Part shown: piece by piece, positions 7,924 to 15,888 of the stretch
Layout of the letters: each line of letters opens with the position of its first letter
Numbering within the stretch: the stretch's first letter is position 1
Source of the DNA: Verrucomicrobiota bacterium
GTDB taxonomy: Bacteria; Verrucomicrobiota; Verrucomicrobiia; Opitutales; Opitutaceae
Length of the DNA: 26,873 nucleotides
Assembly (NCBI GenBank): GCA_023446735.1
Contig: JAEXPQ010000299.1
Coordinates: 1 to 26,873, forward strand
Direction of reading: 5' to 3'
Position numbers and translations under genes: made by a program
Notes under the pieces: model-generated
Seen by the model: the letters and a program-made list of their open reading frames with translations, nothing else
Told to the model about the DNA's origin: nothing
The model's database searches: none

Positions 7924-9144
7924 GTGAATCGTCAGCCCGTCACCGCACCTCCCGCCTCCTTCAGCAGCACCGGCGAAGCCGTTCTCCCGGTCCTGCTCGC
8001 GTTGAGCCTCTCGCACCTGCTCAACGACATGATCCAGGCCGTGCTGCCGGCGATCTACCCGCTCCTCAAGGAATCCCACGCGCTCAACTTCACGCAAGTC
8101 GGCCTCATCACCCTCGCCTTCCAGGCGACCGCCTCGATCCTGCAACCGGCCGTCGGCTTCGCGACCGACCGCACGCCCCGCCCCTTCTCCCTCGCGGTCG
8201 GCATGACCGCCAGCCTCGTCGGCCTCGCGCTGCTCGCCTACGCCCCATCGTTTCCGCTCCTGCTCGTGGCGGCGGCGTGCGTGGGGACCGGCTCCTCGGT
8301 GTTCCATCCGGAGGCGTCGCGGCTCGCCCGCCTCGCCTCGGGCGGACGCCACGGCTTCGCGCAGTCGCTCTTTCAGGTGGGCGGCAACTTCGGCACGGCG
8401 CTCGGGCCGCTGCTCGCCGCGGCCGTCATCGTGCCGCCGGCTGCGCAACACGGGGTGCTCTGGTTCATCCCGTTGGCGCTGCTCGGCATCTTCGTGCTCT
8501 CGCGGCTCGGCCGCTGGTACCGAGACCACCTCGAACTGCGCCGCAAGGCGCCCGCGCCCGCCGCGGTCTCGCTGCTGCCGCGACGCCAAGTATTCACGAC
8601 ACTCGCCCTGCTCGGCACCCTGATCTTCTCGAAGCACTTCTACCTCGCGAGCCTCGGCAGCTACTACACGTTCTTCCTCATCGAGAAGTTCGGGCTCTCG
8701 GTGCGCGAAGCACAGTTGCGGCTCTTCGTGTTCCTCTTTGCCGTGGCGGCGGGCACGATCCTCGGCGGACCGCTGGGCGACCGGTTCGGCCGCAAACGCG
8801 TGATCTGGTTCTCCATCCTCGGCGTCGCCCCGTTCACGCTCGCCCTGCCGCACGCCAACGCCTTCTGGACCGTCGTACTCACAATCCCGATCGGCGCGAT
8901 CCTCGCCTCCGCGTTCCCCGCGATCCTCGTCTACGGACAGGAGCTGCTGCCCGGCAAGGTCGGGCTCGTGGCCGGGCTGTTCTTCGGTTTCGCGTTCGGC
9001 ATCGCCGCGATCGGTGCCGCGCTGCTCGGCCGGCTCGCCGACCACGCCGGCATCGCGACGGTCTATCAGGTGTGCGCCTTCCTGCCCCTGATCGGCCTCG
9101 TCGCCGCGTTCCTGCCCGATCTGCACCGCCCGCGCGAAGCGTGA
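7924..9144 (+). CDS. fsr: MFS exporter of the fosmidomycin resistance (Fsr) family
   Basis: About 406 residues from GTG at 7924; an in-frame TTG at 7882 would add 14 residues, and neither start has a ribosome-binding site. The sequence shows the Fsr hallmarks: SHLLNDMIQAVLPAIYPLLK in the first helix, then LTFQ-like and LQP segments, GTGSSVFHPEASR in helices 4-5, and the MFS motif GGPLGDRFGRK in the second half (residues about 281-291). About twelve hydrophobic helices span the protein, which belongs in the inner membrane. Family members export fosmidomycin and other small compounds by proton antiport; the real substrate here is unknown and may be a metabolite. The gene is convergent with the GH2 gene, with 180 bp of hairpin-bearing sequence between them. 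No regulator is adjacent. Confidence 0.88.
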   Translation: MNRQPVTAPPASFSSTGEAVLPVLLALSLSHLLNDMIQAVLPAIYPLLKESHALNFTQVGLITLAFQATASILQPAVGFATDRTPRPFSLAVGMTASLVGLALLAYAPSFPLLLVAAACVGTGSSVFHPEASRLARLASGGRHGFAQSLFQVGGNFGTALGPLLAAAVIVPPAAQHGVLWFIPLALLGIFVLSRLGRWYRDHLELRRKAPAPAAVSLLPRRQVFTTLALLGTLIFSKHFYLASLGSYYTFFLIEKFGLSVREAQLRLFVFLFAVAAGTILGGPLGDRFGRKRVIWFSILGVAPFTLALPHANAFWTVVLTIPIGAILASAFPAILVYGQELLPGKVGLVAGLFFGFAFGIAAIGAALLGRLADHAGIATVYQVCAFLPLIGLVAAFLPDLHRPREA

Positions 9145-9149
9145 GCCGG

Positions 9150-9310
9150 TTCAGCGTTTCGGGTTTCGAGTAGGGTCGCCGCTCGCCGGCGGACCGTTTC
9201 GATCCGCCCCCCGTCATCCGTCCTCCCCCGATCTCGACTGCGCCATCGCCAATCGGGGTTCAGGACTCGGGGTTTCGAGTGTCAGCGGTCGCGGAAACGG
9301 TTCGCTTCCG
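9150..9310. repeat. Heptad words and two hairpins between convergent genes
   Basis: The gap between the exporter stop and the GH2 stop is almost entirely repeat-like. TTTCGGG and TTTCGAG heptads lead into TAG and a hairpin at 9174-9195, with arms GGTCGCCG and CGGCGGACC and loop CTCGC. GTCATCC and GTCCTCC heptads follow at 9213-9226, then another heptad-like stretch at 9257-9285, and a hairpin with CGGAAACG (9292-9299) and CGCTTCCG (9303-9310), one mismatch. Both hairpins could act as terminators for the two converging transcripts. Confidence 0.65.
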
Positions 9311-9324
9311 ATCCGTGGTGGCGG

Positions 9325-12063
9325 TCAGGGAACCTCGCTCCGCGCGGCGACCTCCACCGTCGCCGGCTTCAGCCCCTCGGCGCTCGCGGTGATCGTGATC
9401 GGGCCGGTCTGGCCGGGCTTCGCGCGGACGATCACCAGACATAGCCCGTTGAACGCCCGGCGCTGCGGCCGCTGGAACGGCTCGAAGCTGGTCGGATCGC
9501 CGTTGTCGGCGGCGACGAACTCGCCGGCTCCCTCGACGGCGAACTGCAGCGGGTGGTGTGCGCGCGGGACCGTCAGCCCCTCGGGGTCGACGACGCGCAC
9601 CGTCACAAAGACGAGGTCGCGGCCGTCGGCGCGGATCTCGCCGCGATCGGCGGACGCCACGAGCGCGACCGGGGATCGCGTGGTCTTCCGCGTGTCGTTG
9701 GCCCAGCGTTGGCCGTTCTTGTAGGCGACGACCTCGAGCGTGCCGGGCTCGTAGACGACCTCATCCCAGCGCAGGCGGTATTCGTACTGGCCCTTCTTCT
9801 TCCGGCCGAGCGAGCGGCCGTTGAGGAAGAGCTCGGCCTCGTCGCCGGAGGTGAAGACGTGCACCGGCGTGATCTGTCCCACGCGCTCCGGCCAGTTCCA
9901 ATGCGGGAGAATGTGCGCCAGCGGCAGCTCGGGGCGCCAGTGCGACTGGTAGAGGTAGAACCGGTCTTTCTTGAAGCCCGCCATGTCGATGATGCCGCAA
10001 TACGAGCTGCGCGACGTGTAGTAGGGCGTGGGCTCGCCGAGGTGGTCCCAGCCGGTCCAGACGAACTCGCCGGCCACGAACGGATGCCGCGCGATCTGGC
10101 CGAAGACCTTCTCGGCGGAGGAGCCGAAATCGACGGCGTTCAGCTCGTACGCGGAGACGGCGTGGAGGCGGTCGTCGCCGCCGCGGCCGTCGCGCACGAT
10201 GTCGCTGTTCTTCGGAGTCACCGGGAAGAGGTAGGTGCCGCGGGTGCTGAAGGCCGAGGCGGTTTCGCTGCTGAGCACGACCTTGTCGGGGAAGCGGGCG
10301 CGGAAGGCGTCGTACTGCGGCGCGGTGCGGATGCGCTCGGTGCCCTCGAACATCGGGTCCTGGCGGATGCCCTCGCCCTGGTAGTTGAGGCTGATCACGT
10401 CGACCTCGGCCGGCAGGGGCATGTGGGGCTTGGCGTAGTTCATCGCGGTGGTCGTGGTCCGCGTCGGGTCCTCCTCGCGCACGATCGCGCAGAGGCGGCG
10501 CGCAATGGCGGCGCCAGCGGCGTCGGTGTACTGCTCGCCAACCTCGTTGCCCACGCTCCAGAGGATGACCGAGGGGTGGTTACGGTCGCGGCGCACGAGA
10601 GCGCGCAGGTCCTGCTCGTGCCAATCGGGGAAGATGAGGTGGAAATCGAGCGGGGTCTTCTTCCGCTCCCAGCAGTCGAACGACTCGTTGTAGACGAGGA
10701 AGCCCAGCGCATCGGTGAGTTCGAGCAACTCGGGCGCGGGCGGGTTGTGGCTCATGCGGATGGCGTTGCAGCCCAACTCGCGGAGCAGCTCGAGCTGGCG
10801 CTCGGCCGCGCGCACGTTGAACGCCGCGCCGAGCGCACCGAGATCGTGGTGCTGATTGACGCCCTTGAGCTGGATGCGCTCGCCGTTGACGAGCACACCC
10901 TGCGCGGGGTCGAACTTCACGTCGCGGATACCGAAACGCGTTTCAACGACGTCGACGACCTTGCCTTCCTGCGCGACGGTCGTCACGGCCACATAGCGAT
11001 GCGGCCGCTGCGTGGGCGGCGGGCCCCAGAGGCGGGGGTTGGCGAGCGTGGCGGAGGCGGCGACCCGGGCGTGGCCGGAGGCGGGAATCAACGTCGCTCC
11101 GCCTTCCAAGCGAAGCACCGCCGCGCTCGTCCGGCGGCCCGCGTCGTCGAGTGCGAAGACCTCGGTCGCGACCGCGGCGGCCACCGCGGCCCCGGTGGTG
11201 TTGGCCACCGTGACGGCCACGTCGACGACAGCGGATTGTGCCGAGACCTCGCGCGTGGTCACGAAGGTGCCCCACTGGCCGACGTGCACGGGCGCGGTCT
11301 TGGTGAGCCAGACGTTGCGGTAGAGGCCGCCGCCCGGATACCAACGCGAGGAGGCGGGCGGGTTGTCGAGGCGGATGGCGAGCTGGTTCTCGCCACCGAA
11401 GTTCACATACGGCGTAAGGTCGAGCTGCCAGGAGCTGTAGCCGAAGGGCCAGCCGCCGACGAGGCGGCCGTTGAGCCAGACCATCGCGTAGGACATGGCG
11501 CCGTCGACCTCGAGGACGATGCGCCGGCCGGCGTCGGCGGCCGGGATCGCGAGTTTCTTGCGGTACCAGCCGATGCCCCAGCTGGGCAGGCGGCCCATGC
11601 CGCCGACGTCACCCTCCTCGAGGAACGGTCCCTCGATCGCCCAGTCGTGGGGCAGATCGACCTGGCGCCACGCGCTGTCGTCGAAGACGGCGGCGACGTA
11701 GGCGATGTCGTGGCGCGGCTCCTCCGCGGGGCGCACGTGGTGCTTGGCGGGATCGGCCAGGAAGGCGTTGCCGGTGGGGAGAATCCAGGGTTTAAGCACC
11801 GCGCGCCCGGCGGCGGCGAGCCGCTCGGCCTCCTCGGGGCGGGCGTCGGCGACCTGGTTTTCCTTCGGGTCCTTCAGCTCGGGCCGCACGTCGTAGAGCA
11901 GCGGGGTGGCGAGACCCGACGGATCGCCCTTCTGGAAGCGCCAACCGTCGTTGATGGAGAGGCGCTCGCGGGTGGCGGCGGACCCCTGGTCGACAGCGGC
12001 GGTGGCCGCGGCAATCCCAAGGGCCAATAGGGTGAGAACGAGGAGAAGATGGCGGTGCTTCAT
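9325..12063 (-). CDS. Exported GH2 beta-galactosidase-like glycoside hydrolase
   Basis: 912 residues from ATG at 12063, which begins a clear signal peptide (HLLLVLTLLALGIAAATAA); an upstream in-frame start at 12138 would add 25 residues before it. Domains in order: GH2 sugar-binding jelly roll (about 38-240, opening NDGWRFQKGD), Ig-like domain (about 250-365), TIM barrel (about 370-690), DUF4982-type domain (about 710-780, AELFLNGRSLG) and a C-terminal Ig-like domain (about 798-905). The acid/base is Glu507 in SVGNEVG and the nucleophile is Glu666 in AGEFVWTGWDH; both are intact. Exported GH2 enzymes with a DUF4982 domain are usually beta-galactosidases or related exo-glycosidases from polysaccharide-degrading bacteria. 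The linkage cannot be fixed from sequence. The gene is divergent from the sensor kinase gene, sharing a 156-bp intergenic region. Confidence 0.92.
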   Translation of the reverse strand: MKHRHLLLVLTLLALGIAAATAAVDQGSAATRERLSINDGWRFQKGDPSGLATPLLYDVRPELKDPKENQVADARPEEAERLAAAGRAVLKPWILPTGNAFLADPAKHHVRPAEEPRHDIAYVAAVFDDSAWRQVDLPHDWAIEGPFLEEGDVGGMGRLPSWGIGWYRKKLAIPAADAGRRIVLEVDGAMSYAMVWLNGRLVGGWPFGYSSWQLDLTPYVNFGGENQLAIRLDNPPASSRWYPGGGLYRNVWLTKTAPVHVGQWGTFVTTREVSAQSAVVDVAVTVANTTGAAVAAAVATEVFALDDAGRRTSAAVLRLEGGATLIPASGHARVAASATLANPRLWGPPPTQRPHRYVAVTTVAQEGKVVDVVETRFGIRDVKFDPAQGVLVNGERIQLKGVNQHHDLGALGAAFNVRAAERQLELLRELGCNAIRMSHNPPAPELLELTDALGFLVYNESFDCWERKKTPLDFHLIFPDWHEQDLRALVRRDRNHPSVILWSVGNEVGEQYTDAAGAAIARRLCAIVREEDPTRTTTTAMNYAKPHMPLPAEVDVISLNYQGEGIRQDPMFEGTERIRTAPQYDAFRARFPDKVVLSSETASAFSTRGTYLFPVTPKNSDIVRDGRGGDDRLHAVSAYELNAVDFGSSAEKVFGQIARHPFVAGEFVWTGWDHLGEPTPYYTSRSSYCGIIDMAGFKKDRFYLYQSHWRPELPLAHILPHWNWPERVGQITPVHVFTSGDEAELFLNGRSLGRKKKGQYEYRLRWDEVVYEPGTLEVVAYKNGQRWANDTRKTTRSPVALVASADRGEIRADGRDLVFVTVRVVDPEGLTVPRAHHPLQFAVEGAGEFVAADNGDPTSFEPFQRPQRRAFNGLCLVIVRAKPGQTGPITITASAEGLKPATVEVAARSEVP

Positions 12064-12219
12064 GGATCGGGGCTGGGGAGGGACGGCGCTAGGGCTCCCC
12101 GGCAGCATACCGTTTTCGCGCGCCGCCGCATCACCCACCCGGGTGAATCGTTGGGCGTTGCCGTTTCGCGGGCGGCGCGGCTTGCTCGGCGAACTCCCGC
12201 CGCGCCGGCGGGACCGCCC
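12064..12219. promoter_or_regulatory. Divergent intergenic region with CACCCGGGTG palindrome
   Basis: These 156 bases must carry the promoters of both the GH2 gene (minus) and the kinase gene (plus). A perfect 10-bp palindrome CACCCGGGTG lies at 12136-12145, near the middle, where an operator for a dimeric regulator could sit. No sigma-70-like -35/-10 pair is obvious. In such GC-rich sequence a 10-bp palindrome may be chance. Confidence 0.35.
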
Positions 12220-14298
12220 ATGTCGCCCCGCCTGTTCACGCTAACCTGCCTCGCCTGCGGCCTCGTCGCCGGCGCGGGCCGGGCCGCGACCGGCGAACGC
12301 ACGCCCGACTTCGCGGCGGTGCTGACCCACGTGGTGCAGGTGCTCGACCTGCCCGAGGCCGAGGCGGCCCGCGCGGTTCCGGTGCGACTGCGTGGCGTGG
12401 TGGTCGGTGAAGCACCGCCGATCGGCAAGGGTTTTGTGCTCTGGGACGGCCGCGACTCCATCTACGTGCGCGACGAGACCGCGCGCACAGGCGGCACGTT
12501 CACCCGCGGCGACACGATCGAGATCGAGGGCGTGAGCAATGCCGGCGGTTTCACCCCCTCGGTGATCATGACCGCAGGGCGACGTCTCGGCCCCGGCGAG
12601 CCGCCGCCGCCGCGGCCGATCACCGCCGACGAACTGCTCGCCGGCCGCTGCGACGCCGAGTGGATACGGCTGCGCGGCATCGTGCGCCGCTGCGAGCCTT
12701 CCTCAGTCTGGGCCGGGCGCACGCGCCTGATCCTCGCCAGCGGCGGCCAGCTCTTCAGCGTGCACGCCAACGACGAGCTCGCGCCGGCCACCTTGGTCGA
12801 CGCCGCGGTGGCGGTCGACGCGCTCGTCTTCAACCAGCACAACCTGAACCGCCAGTCCGTGAGCGTGCTGCTCTTCGTGCCGGCGGGCGTACCGATCGCG
12901 ATCGAGAACCCGGCGCCCACCGACCCGTTCGCGGCCCCCGCCCGACCGGTCGCCAGCCTGCTGCAGTTCGAACGCGGCGGGCGGTTCGGCCACCGGGTCC
13001 ACGTGCGCGGCGCGGTGCTCCACCACGTGCGGGGCGAAACGCTCTGGCTCCGCGACGGCGGGCGCGGCCTGCGCGTGGCCACCCGCCAACCCGAGGCCCT
13101 GCGCCCCGGCGAGCGCGTGAGCGTCGTTGGCTTCCCGGTACCTGGCGCCTACACGCCGCGGCTCGACGAGGCGGAGTTTCGCCGGCTCGCCGCCGGCCCC
13201 GAGCCGCCCGCGCGGTTCGAACCCGCGGACCTCCGCGCGGCGGTCGTCCACGACTCCGATCTCGTCGTCCTCCCGGCGCGCCTCGTGGAACTGCGCCGCA
13301 CCGCGGACGGTGTCGGCCTCGTGCTCGACTGGGCTGGAACGCTCGTTTCCGCTTCCCTCGCGCTGCCCGGCGACGCCCCGGCGCCGGCCGGCTGGCAGCC
13401 CGGCGCCGTCGTGCGCGCGACCGGCCTGTGCACCGTGCCGATCGACGAGCCCGGCCGCGCCAGCGGCACGTGGGAACCGCGCTCGTTCGAGCTGCAACTG
13501 CGCTCCGCTGCGGACCTACGGGTGATCCAGCCGCCGCCGTGGTGGACCCGCCAACGCGTGCTCTGGGCGCTCGGCTTCGCCACCGGCACACTGGCGATCC
13601 TGATCGCCGCCGGCGCCTGGGTCGCCCGGCGCCGGTGGCGCGAACAGGCGCGCCAGCGGGAGCGCGCCGAGGCCGAGTTCGCGGCCATCCTCGCCGAGCG
13701 CAGCCGCGTGGCTCGCGAGATCCACGACACCCTCGCGCAGGGCCTGGCGGCCGTCTCGATGCGCCTCGAACTCGCGAAGAACGCCGCAACCCGCGACGCC
13801 GCCGCGACCCAGGTGGACGTCGCCCACTCGCTCGTGCGCGAGACCCTTGCCGAAGCCCGCGCCTCGATCTGGAAGATGCGTTCCCAGGCGCTGGAGACGC
13901 AGGGCCTCGCCGGGGCGCTCGAGTCGCTCCTGCGCCTGCTCGCCGAGGGCCGGCCGGTCGAGACGAGTTTCCAGATTTCGGGCACGCCCGTGCCGCTCGC
14001 CACGGTGGTCGAAAACGAGCTGCTGCGCATCGGTCAGGAGGCGATCGCCAACGCACTCACGCACGGCCGGCCGCGCCACCTCGCGGTGCGGCTGGAATTC
14101 GCCCCGCGCCAAGTGGAGCTCATGGTCGACGACGACGGGTGCGGCTTCGATCCGGAGAGCGTCCTCGCCGCCGCCGGGCACTTCGGGCTGGTCGGCCTGC
14201 GCGAACGCGCCGCGCAGATCGGCGCGCGCCTTGAGCTGGTCTCGGCGCCGGGCCGTGGCACCCGGGTGCGGGTCGTGGCGCCGCTGGCCGCGGGCTGA
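12220..14298 (+). CDS. NarL-type sensor histidine kinase with large periplasmic OB-like region
   Basis: 692 residues from ATG at 12220, which starts a signal peptide (LFTLTCLACGLVAGAGRA). About residues 45-440 lie outside the inner membrane and contain a module seen twice. Each copy has V-R-x-R-G-V/A-V, then F-V-L-W-D or T-L-W-L-R-D, a G-D/E-x-I/V-x-V turn, and G-x-Y/F-T-P; this resembles OB-fold segments. One transmembrane helix (LWALGFATGTLAILIAAGAWV) is at about 447-468. A short coiled linker leads to a HisKA_3 dimerisation domain with His502 in REIHDTLAQG, then a HATPase domain with the N box near ANALTHG and VDDDGCGF and GLVGLRERA motifs. This is the NarX/DegS-like class that passes phosphate to LuxR-type regulators; the next gene, 31 bp downstream, encodes one. 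The signal sensed is unknown. Confidence 0.92.
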   Translation: MSPRLFTLTCLACGLVAGAGRAATGERTPDFAAVLTHVVQVLDLPEAEAARAVPVRLRGVVVGEAPPIGKGFVLWDGRDSIYVRDETARTGGTFTRGDTIEIEGVSNAGGFTPSVIMTAGRRLGPGEPPPPRPITADELLAGRCDAEWIRLRGIVRRCEPSSVWAGRTRLILASGGQLFSVHANDELAPATLVDAAVAVDALVFNQHNLNRQSVSVLLFVPAGVPIAIENPAPTDPFAAPARPVASLLQFERGGRFGHRVHVRGAVLHHVRGETLWLRDGGRGLRVATRQPEALRPGERVSVVGFPVPGAYTPRLDEAEFRRLAAGPEPPARFEPADLRAAVVHDSDLVVLPARLVELRRTADGVGLVLDWAGTLVSASLALPGDAPAPAGWQPGAVVRATGLCTVPIDEPGRASGTWEPRSFELQLRSAADLRVIQPPPWWTRQRVLWALGFATGTLAILIAAGAWVARRRWREQARQRERAEAEFAAILAERSRVAREIHDTLAQGLAAVSMRLELAKNAATRDAAATQVDVAHSLVRETLAEARASIWKMRSQALETQGLAGALESLLRLLAEGRPVETSFQISGTPVPLATVVENELLRIGQEAIANALTHGRPRHLAVRLEFAPRQVELMVDDDGCGFDPESVLAAAGHFGLVGLRERAAQIGARLELVSAPGRGTRVRVVAPLAAG

Positions 14299-14329
14299 CT
14301 CGTCCCCGTTTTTCCAACATTTCTGCGCC

Positions 14330-14962
14330 ATGACCGCCTCCGCCATCCGCCTGCTCATTGTCGACGACCACCCAGCCTTCCGGGCCGGCCTGGTAGCCTT
14401 GTTGTCCGACGAGAACGACCTGCGGGTGGTCGCCGAATGCGGCGACGGGCGGCGCGCCGTCGAGCTCTACGCGCAGGAGCGGCCCGACGTCGTGCTGATG
14501 GATCTGCGACTGCCCGGGCTGGGTGGAGTGGAGGCGATCCTCGCCATCCGCCGGCTCGATCCCGCGGCGCGGGTGATCGTGGTGACGACCTACGACTCCG
14601 ACGAGGACATCCACCGCGCGATCCAATCCGGCGCGCGGTCGTACCTGATGAAGGACATGACGAAGGCCGAGATCGTCGGCACGATCCGCGCGGTGCGGGC
14701 CGGCGAGAAGGCGTTGCCGCACGCGATCGCGGCCCGGCTGGCCGCGCGCCGGCGCCGGCCCGAGCTCACCACCCGCGAACGCGAGGTGCTGCAGCTGATC
14801 GTGAAGGGCCGCAGCAACAAGGAGATCGCCGCCACCCTCGCGCTCGCCGAGGACACCGTGAAAAGCCACCTCAAGACGCTCTTCGCCAAACTCGACGTGC
14901 AGGACCGCACCGCCGCCGCCGTGCGGGCCCTCCAACTCGGCATCGTGGCGCTGGGGCGGTAG
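14330..14962 (+). CDS. NarL/LuxR-family response regulator paired with the kinase
   Basis: 210 residues. The receiver domain (about 1-125) has every expected residue: the acidic pair Asp12-Asp13, phospho-acceptor Asp58 in LMDLRLPG, a Thr at 86-87 and Lys108 in LMKDM. A LuxR-type helix-turn-helix follows (about 144-205, LTTREREVLQLIVKGRSNKEIA and VKSHLKTLFAKL). The ATG at 14330 begins directly before the first beta strand; a longer open frame upstream lies inside the kinase gene in another phase. It starts 31 bp after the kinase stop, so the two should be one transcript. It probably binds DNA as a phosphorylated dimer. Possible targets include the divergent GH2 gene, which is inference from position. 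Confidence 0.94.
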   Translation: MTASAIRLLIVDDHPAFRAGLVALLSDENDLRVVAECGDGRRAVELYAQERPDVVLMDLRLPGLGGVEAILAIRRLDPAARVIVVTTYDSDEDIHRAIQSGARSYLMKDMTKAEIVGTIRAVRAGEKALPHAIAARLAARRRRPELTTREREVLQLIVKGRSNKEIAATLALAEDTVKSHLKTLFAKLDVQDRTAAAVRALQLGIVALGR

Positions 14963-15041
14963 TCGGAGCGTTCCCGCGGAGCGAACGGGGAGGCTTCCCG
15001 CGCCGCGCAAGCCGCCCAGGCTTCCGGCGCCCGGGCCCCCG

Positions 15042-15722
15042 TCACCGGCGATCGGACACCGGCGAACGGCCATCGGCCGCCGGCGCGGCCGGGTTCGCGG
15101 CGTGCACGATGCCGTGGCGGATCGCGTAGTCGATCAGCTGCTCGATGTGGTGGCAGTCGAGCTTCGTCATGATGTGCTTGCGGTGATCGGCGACCGTCGC
15201 CACCGAGCAGCCGAGCACCTCGGCGATCTCGTCGTTGCGCAGCCGTTGCCCCAGCAATGCCAATACCCGTTGCTCCTTCGGGCCGAGCAGCTTCGTCGGC
15301 GCGAGCGGATCGCGGCCGCACAGCGCCAGCAGCTCCTGCACCTGCCGCGAGACCACGCTCCCGCCGCCCAGCACCAAGCGGATGGCGTTCACCAGCTCGG
15401 TCTGCGTGTCGTTTTTGTGGACCAGGCTGATGCCCGCGACCTGCAACTGTTTGAAGGGGAACGCGCCCATCACCGAGCTCAGCGCGACCATCCGGCAGGT
15501 CGGGGTGCGCGCGGCCCAGCCGATCGCCCACTCGACGGTGGAACCGTCGCCCAGGTCGAGGTCGAACAACACCAGCCGCGCCTCCTTCAGTTCGGCCTCG
15601 CGCCGGCGCAGCTCCGCGAACGAGCCGATGCCGATCACGCGCGTCGCCCCCAGCTCCCGCTCGAGCAGGCGCCCGAGGTAGTCGCGCATCAAGGTTTGGT
15701 CTTCGAGAACGGCGGCGAACAT
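15042..15722 (-). CDS. Second LuxR-type response regulator, convergent with the pair
   Basis: 226 residues from ATG at 15722 (MFAAVLEDQTLM). The receiver domain keeps Glu7-Asp8, phospho-acceptor Asp54 in LFDLDLGDG, Ser82 and Lys103 in LVHKND. The LuxR-type HTH is at about 155-205 (EQRVLALLGQRLRNDEIAEVLG, then VATVADHRKHIMTKL). A short Ala/Pro-rich tail follows. No kinase is adjacent on its own strand, so it is an orphan in this window; it could accept phosphate from the neighbouring kinase, or from the truncated sensor at the window end. It ends 79 bp from the other regulator's stop, tail to tail. A longer frame upstream of 15722 is low-complexity and unlikely to be translated. Confidence 0.9.
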   Translation of the reverse strand: MFAAVLEDQTLMRDYLGRLLERELGATRVIGIGSFAELRRREAELKEARLVLFDLDLGDGSTVEWAIGWAARTPTCRMVALSSVMGAFPFKQLQVAGISLVHKNDTQTELVNAIRLVLGGGSVVSRQVQELLALCGRDPLAPTKLLGPKEQRVLALLGQRLRNDEIAEVLGCSVATVADHRKHIMTKLDCHHIEQLIDYAIRHGIVHAANPAAPAADGRSPVSDRR

Positions 15723-15888
15723 GGCGCGCGGAGGATAGCAGGCCGGCCTGGCCACGCAACCCGGCCGACACCCCAGCGGCGCCGGCGCGGGCGGCGGGCG
15801 CGCCGGACGGGCCGCGGCGTTTTGTTTCGCCACGCCGCGTGTGACCCCGACAATCGCCGTCCCCCCGCGCACCCCGAACCCTCGCGCC

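Noticed and set aside
9553..12030. Long open frame of 825 codons on the plus strand opposite the GH2 gene
   Set aside because: It is antisense to a gene with intact catalytic motifs. Its product is Val/Asp/Glu/Gly-repetitive with no domain, the usual result of G/C-ending codon bias read backwards.
14963..15041. Rho-independent terminator between the two regulators
   Set aside because: Short G/C stems such as CGTTC/GAACG exist, but no strong stem followed by a T-run was found on either strand.
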